A stretch of 8,256 nt of DNA from Planctomycetaceae bacterium (GTDB taxonomy: Bacteria > Planctomycetota > Planctomycetia > Planctomycetales > Planctomycetaceae), in contig JAGQQB010000156.1 of assembly GCA_020426425.1 (NCBI GenBank), positions 1 to 8,256 of the forward strand, given 5' to 3'. This document shows positions 1 through 5,612 of the stretch, in pieces. Both the position numbers and the translations under genes were made by a program. Numbering within the stretch: position 1 is the first letter of the stretch; each line of letters begins with the position of its first letter. Below the pieces are notes generated by a model, which did not search any database, had not been told where the DNA came from, and worked only from the letters and a program-made list of their open reading frames with translations.

Positions 1-458
1 AGCGCATTTTGTCCGGCGCACCGGAGATTCAAAAACTACTCATTCCGGTGACCGTGGAACTCTCTGGACGCGAATGTGGGTTGCTGCTGGATCAGCAGGA
101 CTTACTGAACGAACTGGGACTGCTGGTGGAGCCATTTGGCGGCACGACCCTGCTGCTGACCGGCTATCCCACGCTACTCAAACGGGCCGATCCTGTGAAA
201 CTGCTGCGTGACATTGCCGACCTGATGGAAACCTCGGGGACGCGCGTCACCCGCCGCGATCTCCTCGACAGCCTGCTGCAAATGATGGCCTGCAAGGCGG
301 CCATCAAAGCGGGACAACGGTTAACGCCAGAAGAGATCACCGCACTCCTGGAACAGCGGCACTTGTGCGATGATCATCACCACTGTCCCCATGGACGCCC
401 GACAGCACTGACGCTCAACCGGCAGACGCTGGATCGACAGTTTGGCCGCTTGGGGTAG
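1..458 (+). CDS. mutL: DNA mismatch repair protein MutL, C-terminal part (5' end outside window)
   Basis: This is the end of MutL, the dimeric ATPase that links mismatch recognition by MutS to strand incision. The frame is open from base 3 and reads R-I-L-S-G-A-P-E into the window, so the TTG at 9 is internal and not a start. The visible 151 residues match the MutL C-terminal dimerisation domain. They include the strand KLLIPVTVEL, the segment LVEPFGGTTLLLTGYP, the helix MMACKAAIKAGQRLTPEEI and the terminal CPHGRP motif (codons at about 384-401). The ACK and CPHGRP elements carry the Cys and His residues that bind metal in MutL proteins with intrinsic endonuclease activity. The DQHA(x)2E(x)4E motif would lie just upstream and cannot be checked here. 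The frame stops at TAG 456-458. The gene converges on the next one with a 67-bp gap and no strong terminator. The family call is secure; the endonuclease class is an inference. Confidence 0.93.
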   Translation, partial: RILSGAPEIQKLLIPVTVELSGRECGLLLDQQDLLNELGLLVEPFGGTTLLLTGYPTLLKRADPVKLLRDIADLMETSGTRVTRRDLLDSLLQMMACKAAIKAGQRLTPEEITALLEQRHLCDDHHHCPHGRPTALTLNRQTLDRQFGRLG

Positions 459-525
459 CGGCGCTGGAGCCATGGTCTCCTTATTGCGTACTGAGCCAAT
501 GGCACTCGGCATCACCGCGCCCGGA

Positions 526-3500
526 TCAATTGGTCGTCTTCCGCGCCTGCAGTTGTGCCGCTGCCGCCTGATAGTTTTGGGCCTGCTGCGTGTACCCTGC
601 CTGTTGGAAAATTGGAACCGCCCTGTTGTACATCTTGATGCAGTAGTCGCTAGGAGCGTTGCCTCGAGTGGTGGGAATGCTGGGGAGGAAGGCCTGATAG
701 AAATCGGCCACGGTCTGGATCGAGGCGCCACTTTCGGTGGCGAGGGTTTCGAGGCGATCGAGCATCTTTGGGACGTATTGCCCCTCCGCTGCGTACTTCT
801 GAATGGCGGCAGCGAGAGATTGAATCGCCTCTGGGGCGCGGTCGGCTTCCTCCAGAAGCATACTCAGCTTGAGCAGCGCGGCAAACGAAAGATCGGGACG
901 ACCGGCAGCTGCATAGACTTCGAGCAGTTGATAGTAGTATCCGATTCGTTTGGCGGGATCGGTCTCGAAGGAGGTCAGGTCGTCGAAAATTGTCAGCGTG
1001 AAGTCGGGGAAGCGGGCAAAGTTCGCGAACGACTGATTTAGCAGTCCAGTCATCGTCTTGTACTGGAACTTATCCAGCGCGCGGCCCTGTGCCAGTTGAG
1101 CGACGGCAGACCAGGCCGGTTCGCACCAGGGATTCATACCAACGACGCTGGAGAGAAAATCGAGCCGCTGCTGAAAGTCAAGCTGGAGTTCGTCTGCCAG
1201 CGCAGGATAGACTTCCATGATACGGCGGGCATGCCGGTAGGCCAGAGCGTCGGTTCCGACCTGATGCAGCCGCAGTTCAAGGATGCGGTCGGTCGTCCCG
1301 CGACCAGTTTGGGGGTCCGACAGATTGCCGATGTAGTAATGGTCATCGCCATAGCGGCCGTGCGATTCCAGTGAGAAGGTGATGCCACGCGGTGTGGCGG
1401 CGAGCAGTTCCACCCACATCACCCAGGCATGGAGATCCCCGGTCCGGGCTTCGCCTCCGACGTATGCGGCAGGGACCCCCAGACTTTTCCCCACGCGCGC
1501 GGCGTAGTCCGCCTGCATCGCACAGACGCCGCCAAACTGCAGAATGTTGGGCAGGTTGTACTCCTTGTCAGCGAGTCGGCAGGTCTTCGAGCCGGTTTGC
1601 AGCATGACCGTATCGTACGGGACCGTGGAGTAGCATTTGCCATACATGCTGCGGGAGTTGCCGTAGTTCTGCATCGCCCACAACCGTTCCTGACCGGGTG
1701 TACGATGGTTGACCGTGTGGATCAGGAATTCCCACGGCACATAGAGCGCCCTGCCTTCCATCACATTTTCGAGTTCGACGAAGTAAGCGAAGTTCTGGAC
1801 GCCATTCATCAGATCGGTCGGCATGGAGGAATGCGTGCGGCGGGCATGATGCCCGTATTCGTACACTCCCCGCTCATTGTCCCAGACGACGGAAATGGCA
1901 ATCGCCAGTGAGCCATAACGCTCGATCTGCTTGGGATACGCCGTGCGGAGTTCGTTGAACAGCCGCAGCGCCCCAACAACGTTGTCCAACTTGGAATCAA
2001 TCGCCGTATAGAGTTCCTCTTTGAGATCGGTTCTGGTGGAAAACCATTCCTGAACTGCGTCGTAGTCGGTCCCGAGGGCAGCCTTAATATCGATGTCGTG
2101 CTGCTTCTCAAATTCGTCGGCGAAGGCCTTGCGGACGGCGGCGTAACTGTCGGTGGAAAACAGCTTGCGCGGCTTGCCGGGGCGTGTGGCCCGTTCCTCA
2201 TACAGCGGCTGGAGCGCCCGGACGAGCACCGGCGTCTCTTTGACCTCGGGCAGCGGTGTTTCCACTGGCTGGACAATAGCAACTGTATCTTCCAGAACAC
2301 CTTTCAGCGCTTCGATGTCAGCATCGCGATTCTCGGTATACGCGACGAGCAGCAAGTCGCGGCGCATCAGCCTGAGCGGTTCCTTGGCAGTCCACGGCTT
2401 GCCGAAAAGCTGATTCCCGAGGCCATCCACCTGCGCCAGGTCTTGCTCTAAGGCCTCTGCAGAGTCATACGCAAACACCTGCAATCCGGCTGCACCGAGT
2501 TGCAATGACGAAAGCTTGCCACTGAACGGCAGTTGTGTTTCCGACGGCGTTCCCGGGACAAGCCTGAGATTCCGCTTGCGGAAGTCCGCCATGAGTTGTC
2601 GGATGGGATCGTCGTAAGGTGCGACGCGAATAGAAAACGTCTGTTGCGTTTCGAGTGCTGCCTCGGAATTCTCCTGGGCCGCAATGACAACGCTGAGCAA
2701 CTCGCCCGCTGTGGTCTCTGTCGGTGTCCAGACAAACTCGCCGGTCGCGGCATCAATCGTCGCTGCCGCGAGATCGTCCCCAGGATCCACCAGTCGGTAC
2801 GTCACCGTTGCCGCCGGGAGATCGGGATCTTCGGCGGTGATTATCAGCTTCGCTGGCACTTCTGGCCGCGCCTGGAACTCGTCCGCTGCGGCGAAGACTG
2901 GCGGAGCATCGACTTCCGCCACCTGAATCGGGAACCGCACCTCTAACGTCCTCTCCGCCTGTTTCACCTTGAGCACCACGTTCACGATGCCCGGTCCATC
3001 GGCCTCGCCTGGCGTCCACTGGAACTGTTGCAGTGCCGGATCGAACTTGGCCCCATCAGGAGCCTCGACCAAGGCAACGTCCGTGCCTGGCCCAGACAAG
3101 ACTGGGAGATTGATCGTCAGCAATTTCCCCTCGGTCGCCTGTTGCTGAGCCACCTCCTGCACAGCGGCCTGCGGCTGCCGAGATTTCGGCAGTGTGTACC
3201 AGACCCCAGCCCCGAGGGCGGCCAACCCCAGGAGCACGAACAACCACACTTTCAGCACTCCGCTACGCCGCCTGCGACGCAGCGGGGTGGGAGATGATGT
3301 ATCAAGTTGAAAGCCAGCGGCCGACGCTGCCGCTGCCATCCCTACCGAACTCGGTCCGGGATCATTCGGCGGGTTCAGGTGCTGTTGGCCCGGTGCATTT
3401 ATGGCAGGGGCCATTTCCTCTGTCGCCAACTCCGGCACCTGCACCGCATGTCCACACTTGGGACAGTGCACCTGCCTGCCCGCCAGCTTCGGCTTCAGCT

Positions 3501-3540
3501 TGAGTCGAGACTGACACCCCGAACAGATCATCACCAACAT
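526..3540 (-). CDS. Zinc-ribbon membrane protein with Ig/cadherin-like repeats and transglutaminase-like domain
   Basis: This 1004-residue protein was read from the ATG at 3540. A longer frame exists from a TTG at 3558, but the ATG has a GAGGTGG ribosome site just upstream. Residues 6-29 form a zinc ribbon (C6, C9, C26, C29) of the short N-terminal kind common in planctomycetes. A Pro/Ala-rich linker, five arginines and one membrane helix (about 94-117) follow, so the N-terminus should be cytoplasmic and the rest exported. Two tandem Ig/cadherin-like repeats (about 140-210 and 211-308) share the pattern F-x-WTP-x-E. The segment GGVCAMQADYA...LGVPAAYVGG...GDLHAWVMWVE (about 671-711) has the transglutaminase/peptidase-like nucleophile context with C673 and H704. 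The third, acidic residue is ambiguous (E725, D732 or D733). The last 250 residues look helical and TPR-like. Substrate and role are unknown. The architecture is read directly; protease, transferase or inactive scaffold all remain possible. Confidence 0.88.
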   Translation of the reverse strand: MLVMICSGCQSRLKLKPKLAGRQVHCPKCGHAVQVPELATEEMAPAINAPGQQHLNPPNDPGPSSVGMAAAASAAGFQLDTSSPTPLRRRRRSGVLKVWLFVLLGLAALGAGVWYTLPKSRQPQAAVQEVAQQQATEGKLLTINLPVLSGPGTDVALVEAPDGAKFDPALQQFQWTPGEADGPGIVNVVLKVKQAERTLEVRFPIQVAEVDAPPVFAAADEFQARPEVPAKLIITAEDPDLPAATVTYRLVDPGDDLAAATIDAATGEFVWTPTETTAGELLSVVIAAQENSEAALETQQTFSIRVAPYDDPIRQLMADFRKRNLRLVPGTPSETQLPFSGKLSSLQLGAAGLQVFAYDSAEALEQDLAQVDGLGNQLFGKPWTAKEPLRLMRRDLLLVAYTENRDADIEALKGVLEDTVAIVQPVETPLPEVKETPVLVRALQPLYEERATRPGKPRKLFSTDSYAAVRKAFADEFEKQHDIDIKAALGTDYDAVQEWFSTRTDLKEELYTAIDSKLDNVVGALRLFNELRTAYPKQIERYGSLAIAISVVWDNERGVYEYGHHARRTHSSMPTDLMNGVQNFAYFVELENVMEGRALYVPWEFLIHTVNHRTPGQERLWAMQNYGNSRSMYGKCYSTVPYDTVMLQTGSKTCRLADKEYNLPNILQFGGVCAMQADYAARVGKSLGVPAAYVGGEARTGDLHAWVMWVELLAATPRGITFSLESHGRYGDDHYYIGNLSDPQTGRGTTDRILELRLHQVGTDALAYRHARRIMEVYPALADELQLDFQQRLDFLSSVVGMNPWCEPAWSAVAQLAQGRALDKFQYKTMTGLLNQSFANFARFPDFTLTIFDDLTSFETDPAKRIGYYYQLLEVYAAAGRPDLSFAALLKLSMLLEEADRAPEAIQSLAAAIQKYAAEGQYVPKMLDRLETLATESGASIQTVADFYQAFLPSIPTTRGNAPSDYCIKMYNRAVPIFQQAGYTQQAQNYQAAAAQLQARKTTN

Positions 3541-3917
3541 ATGCCACCTCGCAGCCAAACTGCCCGTATTCGCTCAGGATATCCTGCCGAAGGAGGAGTG
3601 GGAACAGCTGGCAGGGGATTGCCGCTCGCAAACCAGCAGCGTGCGTCTGACAGATGAGGCACATACCCGACGCTGCGAGCGCCAGTGGCGTCTGCCTGAT
3701 GCATGGCAGATGCCGTTTGTGGGAGCATCGCCGACTGTCGAACGTCCAGGGACACAGGCTGCGATGCGATCTGAGGATTCAACGATGTCGAACAACCTCG
3801 TGCCTTCGCGTGAGCCATTTTCGGTGGCAGCGGCGCGCCCCTGGTTCGACTGTACGCTGCGAGCAGACGGCCTCGATTTCCTCACCGCGAAGCGCAAAGC
3901 ACCAACCGCCTGCGTGC
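3541..3917. other. 377-bp region without a convincing gene, between RT stop and zinc-ribbon gene start
   Basis: Both flanking genes are on the minus strand, so this is the 3' flank of the reverse transcriptase and the 5' region of the zinc-ribbon gene. Small frames exist on both strands (for example minus 3574-3930 and 3531-3818). They are Arg/Ser-rich or overlap the neighbouring genes, and none has a recognisable motif. A plus-strand frame is open from about 3515 across the gap but has no good start codon and runs antisense into the RT gene. A 12-bp perfect palindrome, CAGGATATCCTG, lies at 3575-3586, about 35 bp upstream of the zinc-ribbon start. It could be an operator, but about two such palindromes are expected by chance in a window of this size. 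I see no clear terminator for the RT gene. Confidence 0.5.
3544..3550 (-). promoter_or_regulatory. Ribosome binding site that sets the start of the zinc-ribbon protein
   Basis: On the minus strand the bases GAGGTGG are followed by CAT and then ATG (3540-3538). This favours the ATG at 3540 over the upstream TTG at 3558 and over the second in-frame ATG at 3531. From this start the first cysteine of the zinc ribbon is residue 6. Confidence 0.6.
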
Positions 3918-5318
3918 TCAACCGGTCCAATGGATGCGTTGAAACATCTCCAACAACTTCGCCCCGCGCGCTGGATTCAGCTGAGTCACATGAGCAATGC
4001 GGCCGCGCAGGTGCGCGGCAAAGTTCTCAACGTCCTCACGATTCTGCGACTGCGGTCCCTGTCGCAGGCAGTTGTGGAGCGTGGCCTTCAGCCGATCATA
4101 CTCACGCCGCGACACATTCGTTCGCTGGTTCACCACAACGCCGGTCACCACTTGTCGCTGATTGCTGCGGACCAACCGCCGCTTGCGAAGATTGAGCACG
4201 AACCGCTCGCTCCGCACGATGCGCTGGCACAGCGGAATGAACTCACTCAGCGCCGGCAGCACGCGGGCTTCACCAGAAAAGGTAAGGTCATCGGCGTACC
4301 GGGTGTAGTTGACGTGATATGTCTTCGCCAAGCCTTGCAGACGCACATCGAGCCCATAGGCTGAGAGATTGGCCAGTGCCGGGGAAGTTGGTGCCCCTTG
4401 TGGCAAATGGGCGGCCCGATACGGGGCCAGCGACCAGTGCCAGCCGGGCAGCCCTTCGGGGTTCTTCACTTGTTCTGGCAAGGCCGTTGTAGTGAGACGC
4501 GCCAGCCAGAGGGAAACCTCGCGGCTGAATCCCAAACTGCGGAAGATCCCCACTACCCGGCTGTAGCGGACCGTCGTGTAGAAATTCTCCAAGTCGAACT
4601 TGAGCACGAACCGTTGCCCAACATGTGGCCGGGCGTTTGTCACAATCGAACGACCCTCAACAAAACCATGCGCGGCGGGATGCGGCGGGACGTGATTCAG
4701 AATCCCTTCCAGGATCTGGGTCTGTACCGCCCTGAGCTTCTCCTTCGGCGCTTCAATCAACCGATGCCCGTCCGTCCGCTTGCGGATCCATTGATAATGG
4801 TAATGTGCCTCGCGAACCGTCGGCGGACGCCGTTCGCGGTGTTGCCGCTGTGTCAGCCATGCCAGTCGACCGACCGGGATCTGCAACCAATCGGCGAGAT
4901 CCTGAGGCGTTCGCAACACCGGCAAGCCGTAGTATTCGAGCCAGCGAGGATCTGCATCTTGAGACAGATCGAGATAGCCATGACGCGGCCCCTGGCGAGG
5001 ATCGACACTGCACGTAGCAAACAGATACGGCTTCTCGGCGACCTGTTCCCGCGAGGCAGACGTGGGGACCAGGGAACTTTCGTACCGCAAGGGGCGAAGC
5101 GAGACGCGCACACGTTCTCGTCGCCCGGCATTGCGTTGCCGCGACTGGTACCGCATGCGTTGCCGATGCTGTTCCGCCGGAGTCATTGCGGACGTGGCAG
5201 CGCTGGCCGAACCCGATTCCGCAGGCCTCTCCAGCGGGGAATCATCGCCCGATTGCGTCGCGGTGGTCGGAGCGGGACTGCCGAACAGCAATCGCTTGAT
5301 GAACTCAAACAGTCCCAT
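3918..5318 (-). CDS. Retron-type reverse transcriptase (long, Mx162-like form)
   Basis: This 466-residue RNA-directed DNA polymerase should prime on a 2'-OH of its own ncRNA and copy the msd part into msDNA. The RT core runs from about 170 to 465. It contains the fingers segment RLIEAPKEKLRAVQ, HPAAHGFVEGRSIVTNA (213-229), motif A FDLENFY with D242, LPQGAPTSPALAN (305-317), the active site YADD with D343 and D344, and VTGVVVN (391-397). The VTG block and the thumb that follows it (NVSRREYDRLKATLHN) distinguish retron RTs from group II intron and DGR enzymes. Residues 1-135 are an extra N-terminal part: a short amphipathic start MGLFEFIKRLLFG, then a low-complexity basic stretch. Residues 139-156 (PQDLADWLQIPVGRLAWL) match the helix that precedes the core in retron RTs. 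From memory it resembles myxobacterial Mx162 RT most. The retron ncRNA lies directly upstream. No clear Shine-Dalgarno precedes the ATG. Confidence 0.93.
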   Translation of the reverse strand: MGLFEFIKRLLFGSPAPTTATQSGDDSPLERPAESGSASAATSAMTPAEQHRQRMRYQSRQRNAGRRERVRVSLRPLRYESSLVPTSASREQVAEKPYLFATCSVDPRQGPRHGYLDLSQDADPRWLEYYGLPVLRTPQDLADWLQIPVGRLAWLTQRQHRERRPPTVREAHYHYQWIRKRTDGHRLIEAPKEKLRAVQTQILEGILNHVPPHPAAHGFVEGRSIVTNARPHVGQRFVLKFDLENFYTTVRYSRVVGIFRSLGFSREVSLWLARLTTTALPEQVKNPEGLPGWHWSLAPYRAAHLPQGAPTSPALANLSAYGLDVRLQGLAKTYHVNYTRYADDLTFSGEARVLPALSEFIPLCQRIVRSERFVLNLRKRRLVRSNQRQVVTGVVVNQRTNVSRREYDRLKATLHNCLRQGPQSQNREDVENFAAHLRGRIAHVTQLNPARGAKLLEMFQRIHWTG

Positions 5319-5420
5319 ATCGAGGCGGTATCTGATTATTGATGCAGTCGAGTCTCGTCACGAAACGAACGTGCGACACGCATAAGCATCATGAACGCAT
5401 CTCTGATGCGAAAACAAAAG
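5319..5420 (-). other. Leader between retron ncRNA and RT start codon
   Basis: These 102 nt separate a2 from the RT start. Read on the minus strand, the a2 repeat is followed at once by ACTTTTGTTTT. Next comes a perfect 6-bp hairpin, CGCATC-AGA-GATGCG (5410-5396), and then two small 4-bp hairpins (5380-5370 and 5368-5355). The U-rich stretch after the GC-rich a1/a2 stem could mark the 3' end of the ncRNA by processing or partial termination. The hairpins could tune read-through into the RT gene. These roles are inferences; the small hairpins may be chance. Confidence 0.45.
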
Positions 5421-5439
5421 TGGTTCGAGGGTCGCACAA
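5421..5439 (-). repeat. Retron inverted repeat a2
   Basis: This is the partner of a1 (5557-5575). On the plus strand it reads TGGTTCGAGGGTCGCACAA. It follows the msd stem without a gap, as in known retrons. It is followed on the minus strand by a U-rich stretch and the RT leader. Confidence 0.85.
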
Positions 5440-5506
5440 CGAATCCTGTGGCGAAGCTTGCGGCGACGACATCTCGTCGCTGCCAAGCTTCTTCCAATGA
5501 GAATCG
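5440..5506 (-). ncRNA. msd hairpin (template for the msDNA)
   Basis: The upper stem is GAAGCTTG paired with CAAGCTTC (8 bp; 5491-5484 with 5460-5453). A small asymmetric internal loop follows, then GCGACGA paired with TCGTCGC (7 bp; 5480-5474 with 5469-5463), closed by a 4-nt loop. Below it a weaker lower stem (about 5506-5492 with 5452-5440) has mismatches and a G-U pair and ends exactly where a2 begins. An imperfect long hairpin abutting a2 is the expected shape of a retron msd. Confidence 0.8.
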
Positions 5507-5520
5507 AACAACACTTCACT

Positions 5521-5552
5521 CGTGGGGTAACCCCACAATGTCCCGAAGGACA
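5521..5552 (-). ncRNA. msr stem-loops (UUCG tetraloop hairpin and GC-rich hairpin)
   Basis: There are two perfect adjacent hairpins on the minus strand. The first is UGUCC-UUCG-GGACA (5552-5539), with the extra-stable UUCG loop. The second is GUGGGG-UUA-CCCCAC (5536-5522), with a 3-nt loop. Short stable hairpins downstream of a1 and the branching G are the elements that retron RTs recognise in characterised systems. The role here is assigned by position. Confidence 0.8.
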
Positions 5553-5556
5553 GGGC

Positions 5557-5575
5557 TTGTGCGACCCCCGAACCA
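5557..5575 (-). repeat. Retron inverted repeat a1
   Basis: The 19 bases pair with a2 at 5421-5439, giving 18 Watson-Crick pairs and one G-U wobble (base 5568 against 5428). On the plus strand it reads TTGTGCGACCCCCGAACCA. The stem brings the 5' and 3' ends of the ncRNA together and places the candidate branching G (5556) next to the start of the msd template. A 19-bp match 117 nt apart is not expected by chance in a window this size. Confidence 0.85.
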
Positions 5576-5582
5576 TGACGCG

Positions 5583-5612
5583 ATTATGGAAGCACCTGCG
5601 ATTGGACGTCAA
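5583..5612 (-). promoter_or_regulatory. Sigma70-type promoter of the retron ncRNA-RT transcript
   Basis: On the minus strand the -35 box is TTGACG (5612-5607), the spacer is 18 bp and the -10 box is CATAAT (5588-5583). Each box matches the bacterial consensus in five of six positions. A start seven bases after the -10 box falls at about 5576, one base before the first base of a1, so the RNA would begin with its own a1 repeat. The -35 box overlaps the stop codon of the GH10 gene, so the retron can be transcribed independently of it. Sigma70 use in this lineage is assumed. Confidence 0.7.

Larger units (their letters stand above)
5421..5575 (-). ncRNA. Retron msr-msd non-coding RNA
   Basis: This 155-nt region has the retron order in the RT's own orientation: repeat a1 (5575-5557), candidate branching G at 5556 in an AGC context (5557-5555), two msr hairpins (5552-5539 and 5536-5522), a 14-nt linker (5520-5507), an msd hairpin (5506-5440) and repeat a2 (5439-5421). 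Repeats a1 and a2 pair over 19 bp, with a single G-U wobble. A promoter is positioned to start transcription at about 5576, and the RT gene follows 102 nt downstream. In known retrons the RT uses the 2'-OH of the branching G and copies msd. By analogy the DNA here would be roughly 65-80 nt and cover the msd hairpin. The structure was drawn by eye from the sequence. The call is strengthened by the independent identification of a retron RT next to it. The exact ends are uncertain. Confidence 0.87.

Noticed and set aside
466..480. Imperfect inverted repeat GGAGCCATGGTCTCC between mutL and the convergent gene, as a terminator
   Set aside because: The stem is only four pairs before a mismatch, and the bases after it (TTATTG) are a poor U-tract.
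3575..3586. Palindrome CAGGATATCCTG upstream of the zinc-ribbon gene as an operator
   Set aside because: About two 12-bp perfect palindromes are expected by chance in 8 kb, and nothing else supports it.
3574..3930. Minus-strand 118-aa frame just after the RT, a candidate small retron accessory gene
   Set aside because: It is Arg/Ser-rich in the manner of high-GC shadow frames, has no ribosome site, hydrophobic segment or motif, and its start lies inside the RT end.
3515..4195. Plus-strand frame crossing the 377-bp gap, with a protein-like stretch near 3545-3640
   Set aside because: There is no in-frame ATG at a sensible place. It overlaps the zinc-ribbon gene start and runs antisense into the RT gene, and I recognise no family. 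A decayed gene cannot be excluded.
3918..5318. Group II intron maturase or diversity-generating retroelement RT
   Set aside because: No maturase or HNH domain, no intron RNA, no template/variable repeat pair seen, and the VTG block plus adjacent msr-msd fit a retron.
4398..5342. Long plus-strand frame (314 aa) antisense to the reverse transcriptase
   Set aside because: It mirrors the RT gene, has no recognisable motif, and the minus strand carries full RT motifs over the same bases.
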